Shown one piece after another: positions 48,373 to 61,090 of a stretch of 64,000 nt of DNA; positions within the stretch are counted from its first letter, which is position 1; each line of letters starts with the position of its first letter. This stretch comes from Acanthornis magna (Eukaryota; Chordata; Aves; Passeriformes; Acanthizidae). The notes below the pieces were generated by a model. The model had not been told where the DNA came from, searched no databases, and was given only the letters and a program-made list of their open reading frames with translations. The DNA lies in the NCBI GenBank assembly GCA_036785705.1, contig JAWUZG010000084.1, positions 14,955,501-15,019,500 of the forward strand, written 5' to 3'. The translations under genes and the position numbers were made by a program.

Positions 48373-51300
48373 AAAAAACACACCATTTGCTTGAGAGTGT
48401 TGTTGGCTAACAAGTGTTCATATGCTTCTCCAATTTCTCTGCAAGAGAGAAGTGAAACATGCTTAACATCAAAACAAAAGGACCAGATGTTGGTGGTGGG
48501 CTGTATAAAACTGAGGAATTCACAAAGAACAGGAAATCTTAACAGGTGAGAGGATCAAAGAGATGTTTTCACAGCAGAAGGTCTTCTCCTAATGTGTGGG
48601 AATGGGTAGTGAAAGCAAACTGTTCTTCAGCAAGGAGGAAAAGAGAGAGAGAAAAACACTGTGACTGAAGAACAAAGTAAATTTTATTTATTGCTCAATT
48701 CAAATATCTGTCAGAGAAAAGTAAGATACTTTTTTTCCTACTTTGTTCACTACTTTTCTTTTTTTATGTTTGCTTTTATTTAAGTAAATAATTGTATTTT
48801 GCAAGGTTTTATATCCAGAGTGTTTACTTTCCCTGTCATGGGAGTTACAAAATTGTCTCAAACACTCTCCAAGCAGAAATGCCAGAAAGAGAGGCTCCTA
48901 ATCCTGTGTCCCATAGGACAGCAGCAGCCAAGATGCCACAGTGACACTTCCATAGGAGTATTTTGGGCACAGCAGTGGTCTGAAGAGGGTAGCTTAGCGT
49001 CTCTACAAACAGTGCCCTCAGACAGGCAGGAAGGGAAGACACCTTACAGGGAGGCCCAGTCATGACCAGGGGGGCTGGCTGCTTTGGGCAGCTGCACCAG
49101 AGACAGGCAACCCCATCCTGTGGTGGAGCACATGCAGTCAAAAACCCTCTCAGAAAGATGCTTCCCTTCCCTCCATAAGGATAATGGTTACCATTGAATG
49201 GGTCCTGAAATGCTTTCTTGAATGGAGATGGGCTGGAATATCATATCAAGATCATAATCTGGTTTAAATTGATCTATCAAATGAGAGATTCTAAAAAGTT
49301 TGCAGATGTCTCCAGAAGTGTGGCTATTTCTGTCATAAGGCATTAGCTGTTGGTTTTTTCCTTATCCTTTGCTTTTTCTTTCCTTAATCAGCCTCCTAAA
49401 CATATTATCTTTGTGTAATAGAAGGAAAAGATACAATCGAAATTGCATGGCTAATAATGTGGCACAGTTCACAGGAGGAGGAAAATTATTGATCAGGCCA
49501 AGTGATAGAGCTGGAAAAAACAGATAAGCTCTCAAGCACACAAGCATAAATGAGCCCAGAAGCTTGTCAGTTTTTCCCAGCTATGTAATTTGGTATAACA
49601 GGAGCTATTTCCTCTCTCCATGAACCGTTTTGTATGGATCCTCTGGGGCACAGTATGGAGAATGTGCTGGGAGCAAGAGAGCCCACTGAGGTGTCCTAGC
49701 ATCCCACTTTATAAATCGGCCCAGCCTTGGGTGAAAAGTGCCTTGTCGCCCTAAAATCACTCTTAATTCAATCCACAATAAGATCAGTTACAAATAAAAG
49801 CATTTTTTCATGAGATCCAAAATAGATAATATTGTCACAAAATTTATGAAAGGCAAAGCTGAAGCTATGGAAGGAAAGTTATTTGAGATTCATTAGGGAG
49901 GGAATCCCTCTTATGTACCCTTCTCTCTGCCTTTCCCCATGCCCACCTGGCAGGGGTAGTACTGTGCATATGCCTTTCACTCAGACTTATCCCCCAGGAG
50001 TGTTCAGCTGGGCAGAGCATGACAGGCCTCAAGCCTGGTTTCCCCTTGAAGCTTTCCAGAGAATGCAGGCAGGTCTGATCCCTCTCCCTGAAATCTATTT
50101 ATTTCTTTTCTATCCAAGCAAGGTCCCCATTATTCTTCATTGAAATATAGGTTGTTTGACTTTCCCTGCAGTAGACCAGGTGTCCTTTCCCATTCTTTTC
50201 TGACTGCTTGCCCATGCCCTGTGCTTCCTTCCACATCCTCCCACGGCCATACATATGTAACTCTTCATTTGTGACCTTACACTGAACCCCACACATCACA
50301 GTTATCTGTACCCTAACCAGTGTGCTTGATATTAGCATCTCTGTGAGGTAACTTCTTACATCTCCTGACTGGATTTTGAATGAAAGAAGACACAAAAGGA
50401 ATCAAACACTTCACAACAATTGAAGATTTAGGATTGTTGACTGTGAGTATCTTCTAAACACACTTACTTCAAGTAAGTATCCTACTCTCACACCTCACAG
50501 CAATTAATGAATGCTTTCTCACAGCTCTGAGCAAGGAGGTGATGACTATATCTCATTTTTCACTTGAGGGGCTGAGACAGATGGGCTGACAGATGAAGTT
50601 CACAAGTGTATTTGTCAACACGGTCCAAAATTAGATGCTTAGACAATTTTTTTTGTTTCTCCTTTTGTTTGCTTTTAAATTCTGTTGTTTCTTCTAAGAG
50701 CACCAGAGCAGACTCCCACTGGCTTCCATTACTGTTGTCAGTGACTATCCTTCTGGTGGTCAAATCTTTGGATGCCAGGTGAGGAACCTGGGAAAACCTA
50801 ACGCAAACAGGTGGAAAACTTGGCTTATGAAACCCAGATGAAGTGTTCAGGTTTTCGGCGCCACTCTTTAACAGAACTGTGGATAAAATCTGCTGGATTC
50901 TGCCTGTTAGAGCAGAAGGCATCCTCTCTTTCTTGTGTTCCCTGATTTAATTCTCCACAATACTGCAAATTTCTGCAGGATGTAAGGCAGAGCTCTGACC
51001 ACTTCCTACCCTTGGTTAAACACTATTAGGCAACATCTGACAAAGTTCTCCCTTTCTGTCATTTTGTACAAGATAAAATAATTGGTAGAAATGGTTGTTT
51101 GGATGATGCGCCTTTGTTCAGGACTTTCCGTGCTCCCAGGAAACCCTGCTGTCTGAGCAATTGTTGTTTTGTTTTTATTCCATTATTTTAAACATTCTGA
51201 GACATTTCAAGCCCAGAATGAGCTGCAAGGTTGGCTTCTCAAGGCTGAGGGTGAGACACACAGCTGGGCTGCTTGTGACTTGGTGACTCTCCAGCCAGAA

Positions 51301-51974
51301 AAGTCTGTCTTGACTGTGGCTCCTTTCTGACATTTACTGAGATACAAGGAGAAGCAGAAAGGAGAAATGGCAAAAGGAAGTGCAGGGTGAGTCTGTGCTC
51401 TCCTTGTTCCTTTTGGAGACAAATAAAAAAAGGCTTGAAAAGTGGGACATTTTCTCCCTCCTGACAAAACCTCCATTCTCTTCTTGTTTTTAACCTTTCA
51501 AGCATCAGAAAGGTGAAGACTTATCTGAACTGCTTTTCCTTGTGGAAGTGCAATGATATCTGTGTTATTGGCTGTATCGAGCAGAATGAGATGAATCTTC
51601 AGCAAACTGATATTTTTTTTCTCCACCTGTCTATAGCAGTATTGCATTAAACATGTACTAACAAAAGCCAGAATTTTAAACAGCCTAGATAAAATTTACT
51701 TTTTCTCTGAGTTATTTGTGCTCTACCTTTATCAGAGATATCATAATCCTATTAGTTCTCAAGCTGTCCAGAGAGTGTATCAGGAAAAAGGGTAGAGACA
51801 AAATCTGAATTTTTCATGTGCAAGGTATCTGCTGAAAAGTTCTCTGAGAATATCTGTGTAACGCAAACACTTTCAGGCTTTCTTTATAGATAGAAGAGGA
51901 AAGCAAAGACATGGATTTACTTGTTCTCCCTTTGTATCATCTCCAAAAGCTGGGAAAACTGTGGTTAAGTCACC

Positions 51975-52100
51975 ATGGAGGTATTTAAAAGGTGTGTAGA
52001 CAAGGTGCTTAGGGACATGGCTTAGTGGTGGAGTTGTCAGTGGTAGGTTTATGGTTGGACTCGATCTTTTACAACCTAAATAATCCTATAATTCTAAGAG
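51975..52100 (+). mobile_element. CR1 LINE 3' end
   Basis: The segment includes TGGAGGTATTTAAAAGG, GTGCTTAGGGACATGG, TTAGTGGTGGAGTTG and GGTTGGACTCGATCTT, ending CCTATAATTCTAAG. This matches a CR1 subfamily 3' end. Confidence 0.9.
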
Positions 52101-52620
52101 TTTTCTGATTTCTCCTGCTCTGGGTCTGTAGGCTGCTTTCCATACACAAGAGGCACACAGCTGATGTAGTGAAAGCCAAAAGCCTTTCAGTCTTCAAAAG
52201 ATGTTCATCTGAACAATAATACCTCTGATCCTACTGTTATTTCAAAAATGTTGGGTTCTACCTCCATGCAAAACATGCCAGAGCTGCCTCAGGAAACAGT
52301 GCCACAGGGATTCCCATTCTGCCCATTCAGTGAGCAGCACTGAACAGAGTTTAACACAGACAGAAGCTGTTCTCGTGTGCACAAAATAGGCAGCGGGTGA
52401 GGGGGGAAACACTGCCCCGTGCTGTCCTCTAAAAGCTCGTGTAACACGAGAGCCCTGGTGCTGAACATGGCTGTGTGAAATGTGCTCAGCTCAAACACAG
52501 CATTACATAGAATGAGCGTTACACACTTGAGAACTCTGGTCAAAAAGGATCCCTTTGTCTGGAATGTACCTGGCCCCAGTTCTGAGGAAATTTGGATGTA
52601 ATAATGAAAACCATAAACTG

Positions 52621-52621
<1 letters not shown>

Positions 52622-52648
<27 letters not shown>
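52622..52648 (+). repeat. Poly-T run (27 T)
   Basis: The longest homopolymer in the window. Read on the minus strand it is a poly-A run, but no retrocopy coding sequence was recognised next to it. Confidence 0.9.
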
Positions 52649-52653
<5 letters not shown>

Positions 52654-52954
52654 TGAAAATTGCTGAAGCTCAGGGAACAAAAATCCACTGAGACAGAAGA
52701 AGATTGTCATTATTCTCATTTATTCTTTTACCCTCTTCTCATGATGCCTTGTGAGGACACACATTGAAAAGTTTACCGGGTCCTTGAATGAAGGAACACA
52801 ACTCTCTTTCTTTCTGTACAATGAAAGCAGGTATATTTCAGTGTGACACTAGGGAGAGATACTCAACAATTATGTCTTTGGTACAAATGAGAGGCTTTAT
52901 TCAAGAGGAAGATGGCTGTGATGCTGATAAAACTAATAATCTGTAACTTCCATA

Positions 52955-53110
52955 AGATGTTTTTCCTCCTTGGATATCAAAGGACCTCACAAAGGAGGGC
53001 ATTCTTATCCTATCCTTATAGCAACAGCGAACTTATACAAGTAATGAAGGAACTAGCCCAAGATCAAAGGGTAGATCATGGAGGAAATAACCACTGTCCT
53101 GTTTCTGCCC
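52955..53110 (+). repeat. MIR-like fragment
   Basis: CATTCTTATCCTATCCTTAT, AGCAACAGCGAACTTATACA, AATGAAGGAACTAGCCCAAG and ATCAAAGGGTAGATCATGGA follow the order of the MIR core in diverged form. Confidence 0.45.
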
Positions 53111-55632
53111 CACATGTTTAGCCTGCCCTGGGAAACACACTGAAGGTGAGTTGCTTCCTCAGTCCGGTCTTCAGAGGGAGGAATTAGCACTCATGATATT
53201 TCATCTTCTCCCTCTACTGCTGCTGCTCCTCTCCATCCCCCCTTGCCAGCCTGGCACATTCTCTCCAACCTCTGAGCAGCCTGGAGAGAGAAAGAGCATC
53301 ACTGAAGAGGGCAGGTTTGCTGTGCCTGTCATTGCTTTGCTGCAGTGCAGTCAGTGCTCGGAGCAGTGAGCTGCACAAACCTCATGTGCACACACACGCA
53401 GGGACAGCTCACACACACACACTGTGGCTCACAGCAGCCTTGGTGTGTGGGATTAGCCTCTCCTGTCCTCACAGCAGCAGATGTCCAGGCCATATGTCTC
53501 CTCCTTACGAATCCTCACAGCCTGGGACAGCCTTACAGCAAGGGCAGTGGGGAAATGCAGTATCACCTTACAGGAGGAGAAAAATTGACAGTCTGGGAAA
53601 GAGATGCTCAGAGCAGCTGAATAAAAAAAAAAGATATGTAGCCACTTGCTTGAGATTCAGGTGTCATTGCCATTGGATGCTGAGAAGCAGTCTTGTGATG
53701 TCATTTTTTAAAATTAAAAACCAGTTAAATCTGATCCATTTTTTAACAAGGAAATATGTCTTTTTCACAAAGATGACTTACATCTTACTGTACATACATC
53801 ATTAGGAGGCAGCAGCTACAGGAGCCTGGAAATGCAGGTGCTGAGCTTTGCAATGCAATATGCTGCAAGGGAACAGCCTGGCAATTTTACACAACAAATT
53901 CACCCAGTGATTATATGGAAGGAGTTTCACCAGATGAAGCCTCATTATGGCAGATGCCGTGCATGCACAGGGAGAGAATCCTTACCCAGATGGGTTATGG
54001 TCTCTCTAACACAGACACTTCAGTGCTTGAAACCATAATGAAAGGGGATGTCTTGTCAAGGATCTCAAGGGAATTTTGTGGCAGAAGTGCAAACACAATA
54101 AATTCAGATCTGCTGAGCTAAAGCCCTTGTCCCAACTTCAAAAGCCCCTGCCTTTCACTGAGCAATTTCATACTACTCTTTTCTTGTCTCTCCTCTCCAG
54201 ATGTTTACTGGAAACTACTGTGGCATGGTGGTTAGAGATTCAGATCCACAAAGGAAATAAAAGAAACAAGAGAAACCTCCTTTGGGCTACTCTGGATAGA
54301 ACTCAGGAGATTTATGTATGGAAAATAGCTCTTTGCCAGGGATTTAGGGGTTGAAGGGAGACCTGTGAAGTGTCGTCACTAGGGCCAGGATAAACTGGAA
54401 TAAACCCCAGCACATCCTGAACAGATACATCATTTTCAACAGAGAGTTGTCAATTAGCACAGAGCAAGTCAGATGTCACTGGAGAAAAATCTCTGCTCTT
54501 CAGGGAAGGGAGGAATCTCTCCGTGACTCAAGAGCAGATGGTTTGGCAGCAGCAGCACAGCCAACTCCTATCACTGGATTAACAAACTACACAGATATGC
54601 TCCCTCCTTTGTATTTACAGCACATGACTGGAAAGAAGGCTCAGGAAAAAAGGATAATGTGAGAAGAACTCACATGTAATTTCAGCTGAGTGGCCAGAAG
54701 GGATTCTGATGAAAACCAGCAGCCTGCAGCAGGATGCTGCCTGTCTCTCTCTAGCACAAGTACCTTTCTGTTGGGCATAGGATCCTACCTTCTCATCTGA
54801 GATAAAACAGCATTATAAAAAGCTGATATTTCCCTCTCTCTAATTCTCACTGCTTAAATTAATGCTGAGCCTGTGTCTTTAAGCCCCGTTTGCTGCTCCT
54901 CTTGTTGCCATAGCGTTTAGTGTTTCCATGTTGGAGATTTCCTTTTTTTTTTCCTTCCAGACATTACCCCATCAGCACAATTCCAGACCTGGGATTCCAG
55001 CCACTTTTGGCTAAAGGGAAACTCATTTTTGTTGCTATAAAAATATCAAGCCATGTAAATGCCTGTGGCTCAGATTTAGATCTTGTGTCTAGGAATAGCA
55101 GCACAGCTGAGGGTGAATAAGAGAAGAGAGGAAGAAGCAAACAGATCATTGCGCATCTCATCTCATTTCTCTAGGTCTACCTGTCCTTTCAAGGACAGGG
55201 AGAGGAATTGTAGCTTTGCCATCCTCTGGCACAGTCACAATCCTTATGATTTTGTTGGGTTGATTTTTGGGGTGGGAGATGCTTGCCTCAGGTCCGAGCC
55301 TCTGATTGTCTATCTGGGAAACAGAAGTGATGAATGGATATTCAATTGTCTTAGTAAAGTGTCTGCTGGTACAGGGATGGAAGATAAGACCTAAGCACAA
55401 AGTGTCACTAATATTGAGCTATTTCTTACAGCATGATGAACACTGCTTTCTGCAAAACATTGCTGTTGACTCACCATGGCACTCAAATTATTTAGTCTGC
55501 ACAAGGTGTCAATCTGTTACAGTGCACTACAGATTGAAGGAATAATATAAAGTACGCTGAGGAATATAGCATGAAGTTTTAACTAGCTCTAAGTAGCAGC
55601 TGCTGCTAATTATTAACATTATACATTTCACT

Positions 55633-55779
55633 AAATTACATTAAAATAAGAAGACATTCCAGTTACCGTATTATGTCATATTGTAATATATATCAGAAGC
55701 AGCAGTACATGCTAGCCATGTATTGAGAAATTACATTAAAAATGCAGATAATTTTAGAAATGGGGAAAATTACATTAAA
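55633..55779. repeat. Three copies of a 13-bp AT-rich motif
   Basis: The exact 13-mer AAATTACATTAAA occurs at 55633-55645, 55728-55740 and 55767-55779, all in the same orientation, inside a 250-bp AT-rich stretch. Homeodomain-type TAAT cores occur nearby. The function is unknown. Confidence 0.8.
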
Positions 55780-56172
55780 TTAAATTTGAAGTAGGTTTGT
55801 TTGTTTTTTTTGCAAACAATACATTTTATACAGTGCTTTTTAAATTTTTATCACTTTTTTCATCCAAATTCTATTCTTGATCCTCATGAATTTCAAGGAG
55901 AAGAAAATCCAAGATCAGTCCTGGGACTTTTCATGAGATTTAAATAAGAAGTGTGGTGCCAAATGCAAACAATTTTCCTGGTTTCTACCCACTTGTGGTT
56001 TTCTGGGGGTTTTAGATGAATACTTCCTGTCTAATACTCATGGGTTATGTTGCTCACAGAAAACCCCTGAGAGAAAGGAATTTCAATAAAGAGCTTGTTG
56101 GCCATACTATGGTGATTTATTTTTATTACCACTTCTTGAAGCAGTATCTTTTTGTCTTTCTCCTTTTCTCTC

Positions 56173-56188
56173 TTTTTTTTTTTTTTTT
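56173..56188 (+). repeat. Poly-T run
   Basis: Sixteen consecutive T residues. Confidence 0.9.
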
Positions 56189-57714
56189 AAACTTTGCACA
56201 TGAAAGAATGCTTCTGGCAAAGGGGAAACTAGTAAAATCCTCAGGGTGAAAGTCTCTCATTTGGGCTTTCTTGAGAGTCCAAAAGAAATGAGGGCTAACA
56301 ATAGAAACAAGGCTGAGAAGTTGGGTAAGTCACGGTTAGGGAAGCAAAAAATGTTGATCAGCTGTGGGAATCCCCAAGCCTCAGCACCAGAGCAGGAACT
56401 TGTTGCAGCAGCAGCGAAGAGCCACTGCTCTGAAAAAGCACAGGCAATGTTCTGGCTTCCCTGTGGAGACTCTTCAGAGAGGCTGATAAGGCTGGCATAG
56501 CACAAAGCAGGGCTGCAGCAGAGCAGGAGTTACAGGTTCATTTATTAGGCAGCCCAGACAAATGAAGGGTGGACAATACCTGACCTTTACAGTCTCTAGC
56601 TGGGATTTCTGTTATCTGAACAGTTCACATCCCTGTGTCTCTCTAGCTTTGCCAGGATCCACAGTGAAGCCCATTAAGCTACCAACCAGAAGCACAAGTA
56701 ACTAGTAAGGACTGACAGGTAAGGTGATCCGGATCTTCTCCTTTTCCAGGTTCCCTGGCTATTATGGAATGTGCACCTTTCTGGGCAATCAAATTAGAGC
56801 CTGCAGTAAATACCAAGGGGGATGTAAAACTATTCGCAACATTTAGATGTACATTCAAGCAATGTTGTCTGATGCTGCACAGCAGGACTGCAATTGTGAA
56901 AATCAAAATATGGCTTGAGAGGGGAAAAACTCAAGCTGCATCTAAAGTCCTAAGGAGGATTTTCAAAGACCCTAATGAGGATCCTAAATAAAGATCCATA
57001 CTTGCAGGTTTTCACAAAGTTTAGAGATGTACAAGCACACATGGAAACTGCACATTGGAAATCCTCAGCTCAAGCTTCATATTAACACAAGGTTCCTGAC
57101 GTACCCCTGGTAGGGGCAGAGGGCAGCTGTGGATACATCTTATCTTCCCTGATCTCCCTTCTTTACATGATAGACTAAAAAATTTTTTTTGTTCCTTCCT
57201 CCTTGCCAGCCAGCCTAATTGCCCAGCTAATTGCCCCCACACCAGCCAAGTTAATACACAAGCTAAATTTGATGTTTGAATTTCTACCAACAGAAATATC
57301 TCAGAAATTTAACAGCACAACTGTTCTTCTAAGGCTGCCTGTAGGGAACTCGTACCAACTTTTCTGGAGCAAGGACTGATTTCATCTTCTGCTGTTTTAT
57401 TTTAAAGATCCAGATCCCAGATGATGTCACCTTTTTGCCAATTACACCCCTGTCAGCACAGTCAACTGTTTCCAAGAATAGAGAATGTCAAAGGCTCTGA
57501 GCTCCAAGAAATGTCTCAGCTGGCACTTGACTCCCCTTGGCTTCTGAACACCGTGCACATGTGCACAGAAGGCTTTTGCTATTTCATCTCAAATCTGACA
57601 TCCCAATTTGTAGAGCTCTCATCACGAGTACTGATTTTGCTTGTATGGTTTTGACTCTCCCACTCACAGTGATAGCCACAAACCGAAATGTCCAGCACAC
57701 AGCTGGATAAACAC

Positions 57715-57885
57715 ATCATGTGATGGGTGAGCAGCTGGCTCACAGGTGGGGCACAAAGGGTTATAGTGAATGGGGTGACATCAGACTGGTGACCTATCAC
57801 CAGTGGGACTCCACAGGGCTCCATCCTCGGCCCTTGCTCTTCAATATCTTCATTAATGACTTGGACGCAGGACTTCTTCATCTGA
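57715..57885 (+). mobile_element. CR1 LINE fragment (reverse-transcriptase region)
   Basis: The plus strand encodes, with frameshifts, GTPQGSILGP followed one frame over by PLLFNIFINDLDAG. This is the conserved LINE reverse-transcriptase block PQGSVLGPxLFxIFINDL. The preceding bases match the CR1 WLTGRTQRVVVNGVTSDW region. The fragment is broken by the frameshift and truncated at both ends. Confidence 0.85.
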
Positions 57886-58910
57886 GGTGGGAAAAAAGTC
57901 TCATATAGACAAGGTTTGAGAGAGCTGAGCTGTTTACTTCTATGTTGGTATTCAGACCATCAAGCCCTACTAGGAACAATAAATCATGGAATAACTTGTA
58001 TTTATATAGGGATTCTTAGTGACACACTGTCAGCATCTAAACAACTTTGGACATTTCAGAGCATTTGACCAGGAGCACATTCAACCTTGATGTTTGAAGA
58101 TAATAAAACAAGTAAGATGGGTGTTGCACATTAAATATTATTTTGTTTCCTGTGCAGAATTCATAACATGAGCTCATCTGAGCATGTCACAGCTGTAGTC
58201 TAAATCAGAGCCTGAGCATCATCCTCACATTGCATATTTAACCTAGTAAATATTGTGCTTTCTTTGGTTTTGGCAGCAGGAGGCAGGAAGTTCTCAAAGT
58301 CCTTGTGTGGGCTCCTGAGTGCTGCAGCTCCTGATGAGAGGATATACAGAAGGAAGATCCAAGGTCTTCATTCAGGCTTTGTCCTTGTCCTTTGTTCTAG
58401 CAGGCAGAGAGAGAGCACCAAAAGTAATTTTAGATGATTGCTTCAGATTGCCATACAGTGGCATAACACTGCAGCACAGAGTGCTGAGGAGGCTCCTGGT
58501 GATGCAACCCCTACAAAGCTGAATTTTTCCTTGTTGGTGCTTAATTTGAGAAACCATGTAAAAAGGCAATCAGATAAATGCAATGTATTTTTTACACTTA
58601 GTTCTCTTACACTGTATCTACCTCCGTGATTTCAAAATCCTAATGCAGAACTTAAAGACAGTTTTAAGGTCAGGACTGGAAGCCAGGGCAGGGTACATTT
58701 GGGTCCTGGTGATCTGAACAGGGGAGGTGACACAGCACATGTGCCCATGCAGTTGCTTTTCCAGCCCAGAAATACCCAGTACCAGCTCAGCTCCTCCCTA
58801 CCACCAACTTGCCACTTCTTGTGGGGCAGATTACAATAAGCCACATCTCTACTGCCCCTCCGAATCTGAGGAAGTTTAGATGTCTATTCAAATCTATCTC
58901 AAAGCTTAAA

Positions 58911-58940
58911 AAATATAAAATATAAAAATATATATATACT
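58911..58940 (+). repeat. AT-rich TATAAAA / TA simple repeat
   Basis: Repeated AATATA units grading into a TA dinucleotide run. Confidence 0.8.
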
Positions 58941-59559
58941 TTCTGTATGATGCTTTTGCTTGTTTGTGCTGTTATCTCCCTGGTCTGTTTTCTTGTGACT
59001 CAGTTGAAAAACAGCTCTGTGATGCCTAACAAAGAGCAGGAGGAAGAGAGTACAGTAACTCATGACTATGTTTATTTTTCTCTTCTTTGAGGGATTTGTT
59101 TTATGATTCTCACTAAACTGTTTACAGAAAGTTCAACAGCTAGGCAGAAAGTCATTTGCAAGGAAACTGGGCTAAATCAAAACAAAAATGTTGGTCAGCT
59201 TCCCAGAGGAAAAAGGTTTTTCTCTGTAATGTCTGTACTGCTCTTCCTCTCCACCCACATAATGGAGAAGTTCAAATGGGATAAAATGGGGAACTGAGTA
59301 GGGATGAAAACTGAAGGAATTGTCTGGAAGCTGGTCTGGAAGATAGTGAAACTCATTTATCCCTCAAAACTTCTGATGTTTTACAACCTTTAGTTTGAGA
59401 AGAGTGAGAAGGACACAGACCTACATAAATCAGAAGGTACAAGAAATGACAGTGTATAGCAACAACAAAAAAAATTCTACTGCATTGACTCTCTTGAGTG
59501 TTCACCAGCAATTTCTAGCTCTCAAACAGAACTTGAAGACCTCTTTAGATATTATCAAA

Positions 59560-59690
59560 TAACCTATCTTCATAGCATCCCATTCTGCAAGTGGAGAAAC
59601 TAAGGCACTGTCTAGCTAAATGTCTCACTTGCTGTCACAGAGGGGCAGTTGCAGAAACACCTACACTCCCTGTCTTGCCAAACTATTGGA
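59560..59690 (+). repeat. MIR-like fragment (weak)
   Basis: CCCATTCTGCAAGTGGAGAA and ACTAAGGCACTG, followed by CACTTGCTGTCACAGAGGGG and CAGTTGCAGAA, resemble a diverged MIR core. Confidence 0.4.
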
Positions 59691-60309
59691 TGGAAGGAAG
59701 GCTAAGGGAGAAACTCATGCTTTTGCATTTCATTGTTCCTGATGAAAGACGCACTTTGTGCAGCACATAGTATGCACCACACAGAGCTTCTTATGCTGCC
59801 CGTAATTTGGCTGCCAGGGCTCCTAAACCTGCCTCAGGGGTCTGGAGGAAGATGAGCAACATCTCTTTCCCCAGCGAGGTGGAGGAGGCTTATCCTACCA
59901 GAGCACATGGAAGACATACCGCTTAGCTACAGCAGAACTATAAATTATCCTTATCTTGCAGTTTTACAGCCCAAAGCTCCAGCCACTCAGCAGCGGTACT
60001 CTTTCTGCTGTGCTGCTCAGTGGCAGCCACAGGCTTTGCAGCCTGAGGAACTAAGTATTGCTTTGGGCCAGTAAAACTATGCAGTAACTGAAAGGCTTTC
60101 CTGTTTGTAGGTAAAGTGGATTTCATTTAGAGTTAAAATACATTTTGATTCAAAAAAAGCATCGTAGTGTTTTTAATGAAGTTCATTGAATATAAAAATG
60201 TTATGGCATTTAGATATAGGACAGATTCCATTCCTGAGTGCAGTCCTTAAAATTAGAAGGGTACTTTCAGAGTTCCTTTTAAATCACGCGCAATAACTAT
60301 CCATCTGTT

Positions 60310-60450
60310 CATCGCCCAGCCTGTGTTGATGCTGGGGGTTGTCCTGACCCAGGTGCAGCACCTTGCCCTTGTTGAGCCTAATGAGGTTCCCATGGGCCCA
60401 ATTCTTGAGCTTGTCCAGGTCCCTCTGGATGCATCCCATCCCTCAGACAT
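60310..60450 (-). mobile_element. CR1 LINE fragment (3' part of ORF2)
   Basis: The plus strand contains CCAGGTGCAGCACCTTGCCC, TTGTTGAGCCTAATGAGGTT and GTCCAGGTCCCTCTGGATGC. This is the reverse complement of the CR1 ORF2 segment that encodes the downstream end of the RT region. Confidence 0.82.
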
Positions 60451-60559
60451 GTCAACTACACTGCTCAGATTTCAAGTGAGCTCTAGTGTACCCAGCATGT
60501 CTCAGAGCCCCCAGCTTTGGGCCCTCGCTAGCACCCCATCTCTCTAAGTCTGGTGTTTC

Positions 60560-61090
60560 ATCCCACAGCTTGTCATGGGCAAGCCTGATATTATCCCACT
60601 CCCCCTTCAAGTCTAGTTTAAAGCTCTGCCGATGTGTCCCACTAGTTCCTGAGTGAAGACCCTCCTCCTGCTTTGAGAAAGATGAATCCCACCAGATGCC
60701 AGCAGGCCTGGTGCTGTGTAGGCTATCCCATTGTCAAAAACTCCAATATTTCGGTGGTGACACCAATCCCAGAGCCATGTGTTTCACAGACTGGGCCCAT
60801 CTGTTTCTTCCAAAGTCACTGCCTGCAACTGGAAAGATAGGTGAGAAGATAATCAGTGTTCCATATTCCCTTATCTGTCCCAATGCTTTAAAGTCTCTTT
60901 TAATCACCCTTGAACTGTGTTGTGACTTCATCGACCTGCCACGTGGAGGAGCAGTAAGAGGTAGACCCTGTTCTTGTTTGAAGTCTGAGAGTGTCAGTCA
61001 ATAACTCGATCCCAACAGCTGGAATGTGTAGAACAACTATTACAATAGGTATTGCAGCCACAGTCAATGCTTCCAGCAGAGACATCTGCT
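60560..61090 (-). mobile_element. CR1 LINE fragment (ORF1 esterase-like region)
   Basis: The minus strand carries broken CR1 ORF1 coding sequence: VIKRDFKALGQ, then IFSPIFPVAGSDFGRNR and WQVDEVTTQF. I recognise the pattern IKRDFRALG, SSILPVAG, NRW from the SGNH-esterase-like part of avian CR1 ORF1. It is on the same strand as the ORF2 piece at 60310-60450 and upstream of it in element orientation. The two may be one internally deleted element. Confidence 0.75.

Noticed and set aside
53317..53805. 162-codon plus-strand frame rich in His/Thr
   Set aside because: The frame crosses a CA-rich stretch (ACACACAC runs) that generates the His/Thr repeats. No conserved motif was seen.
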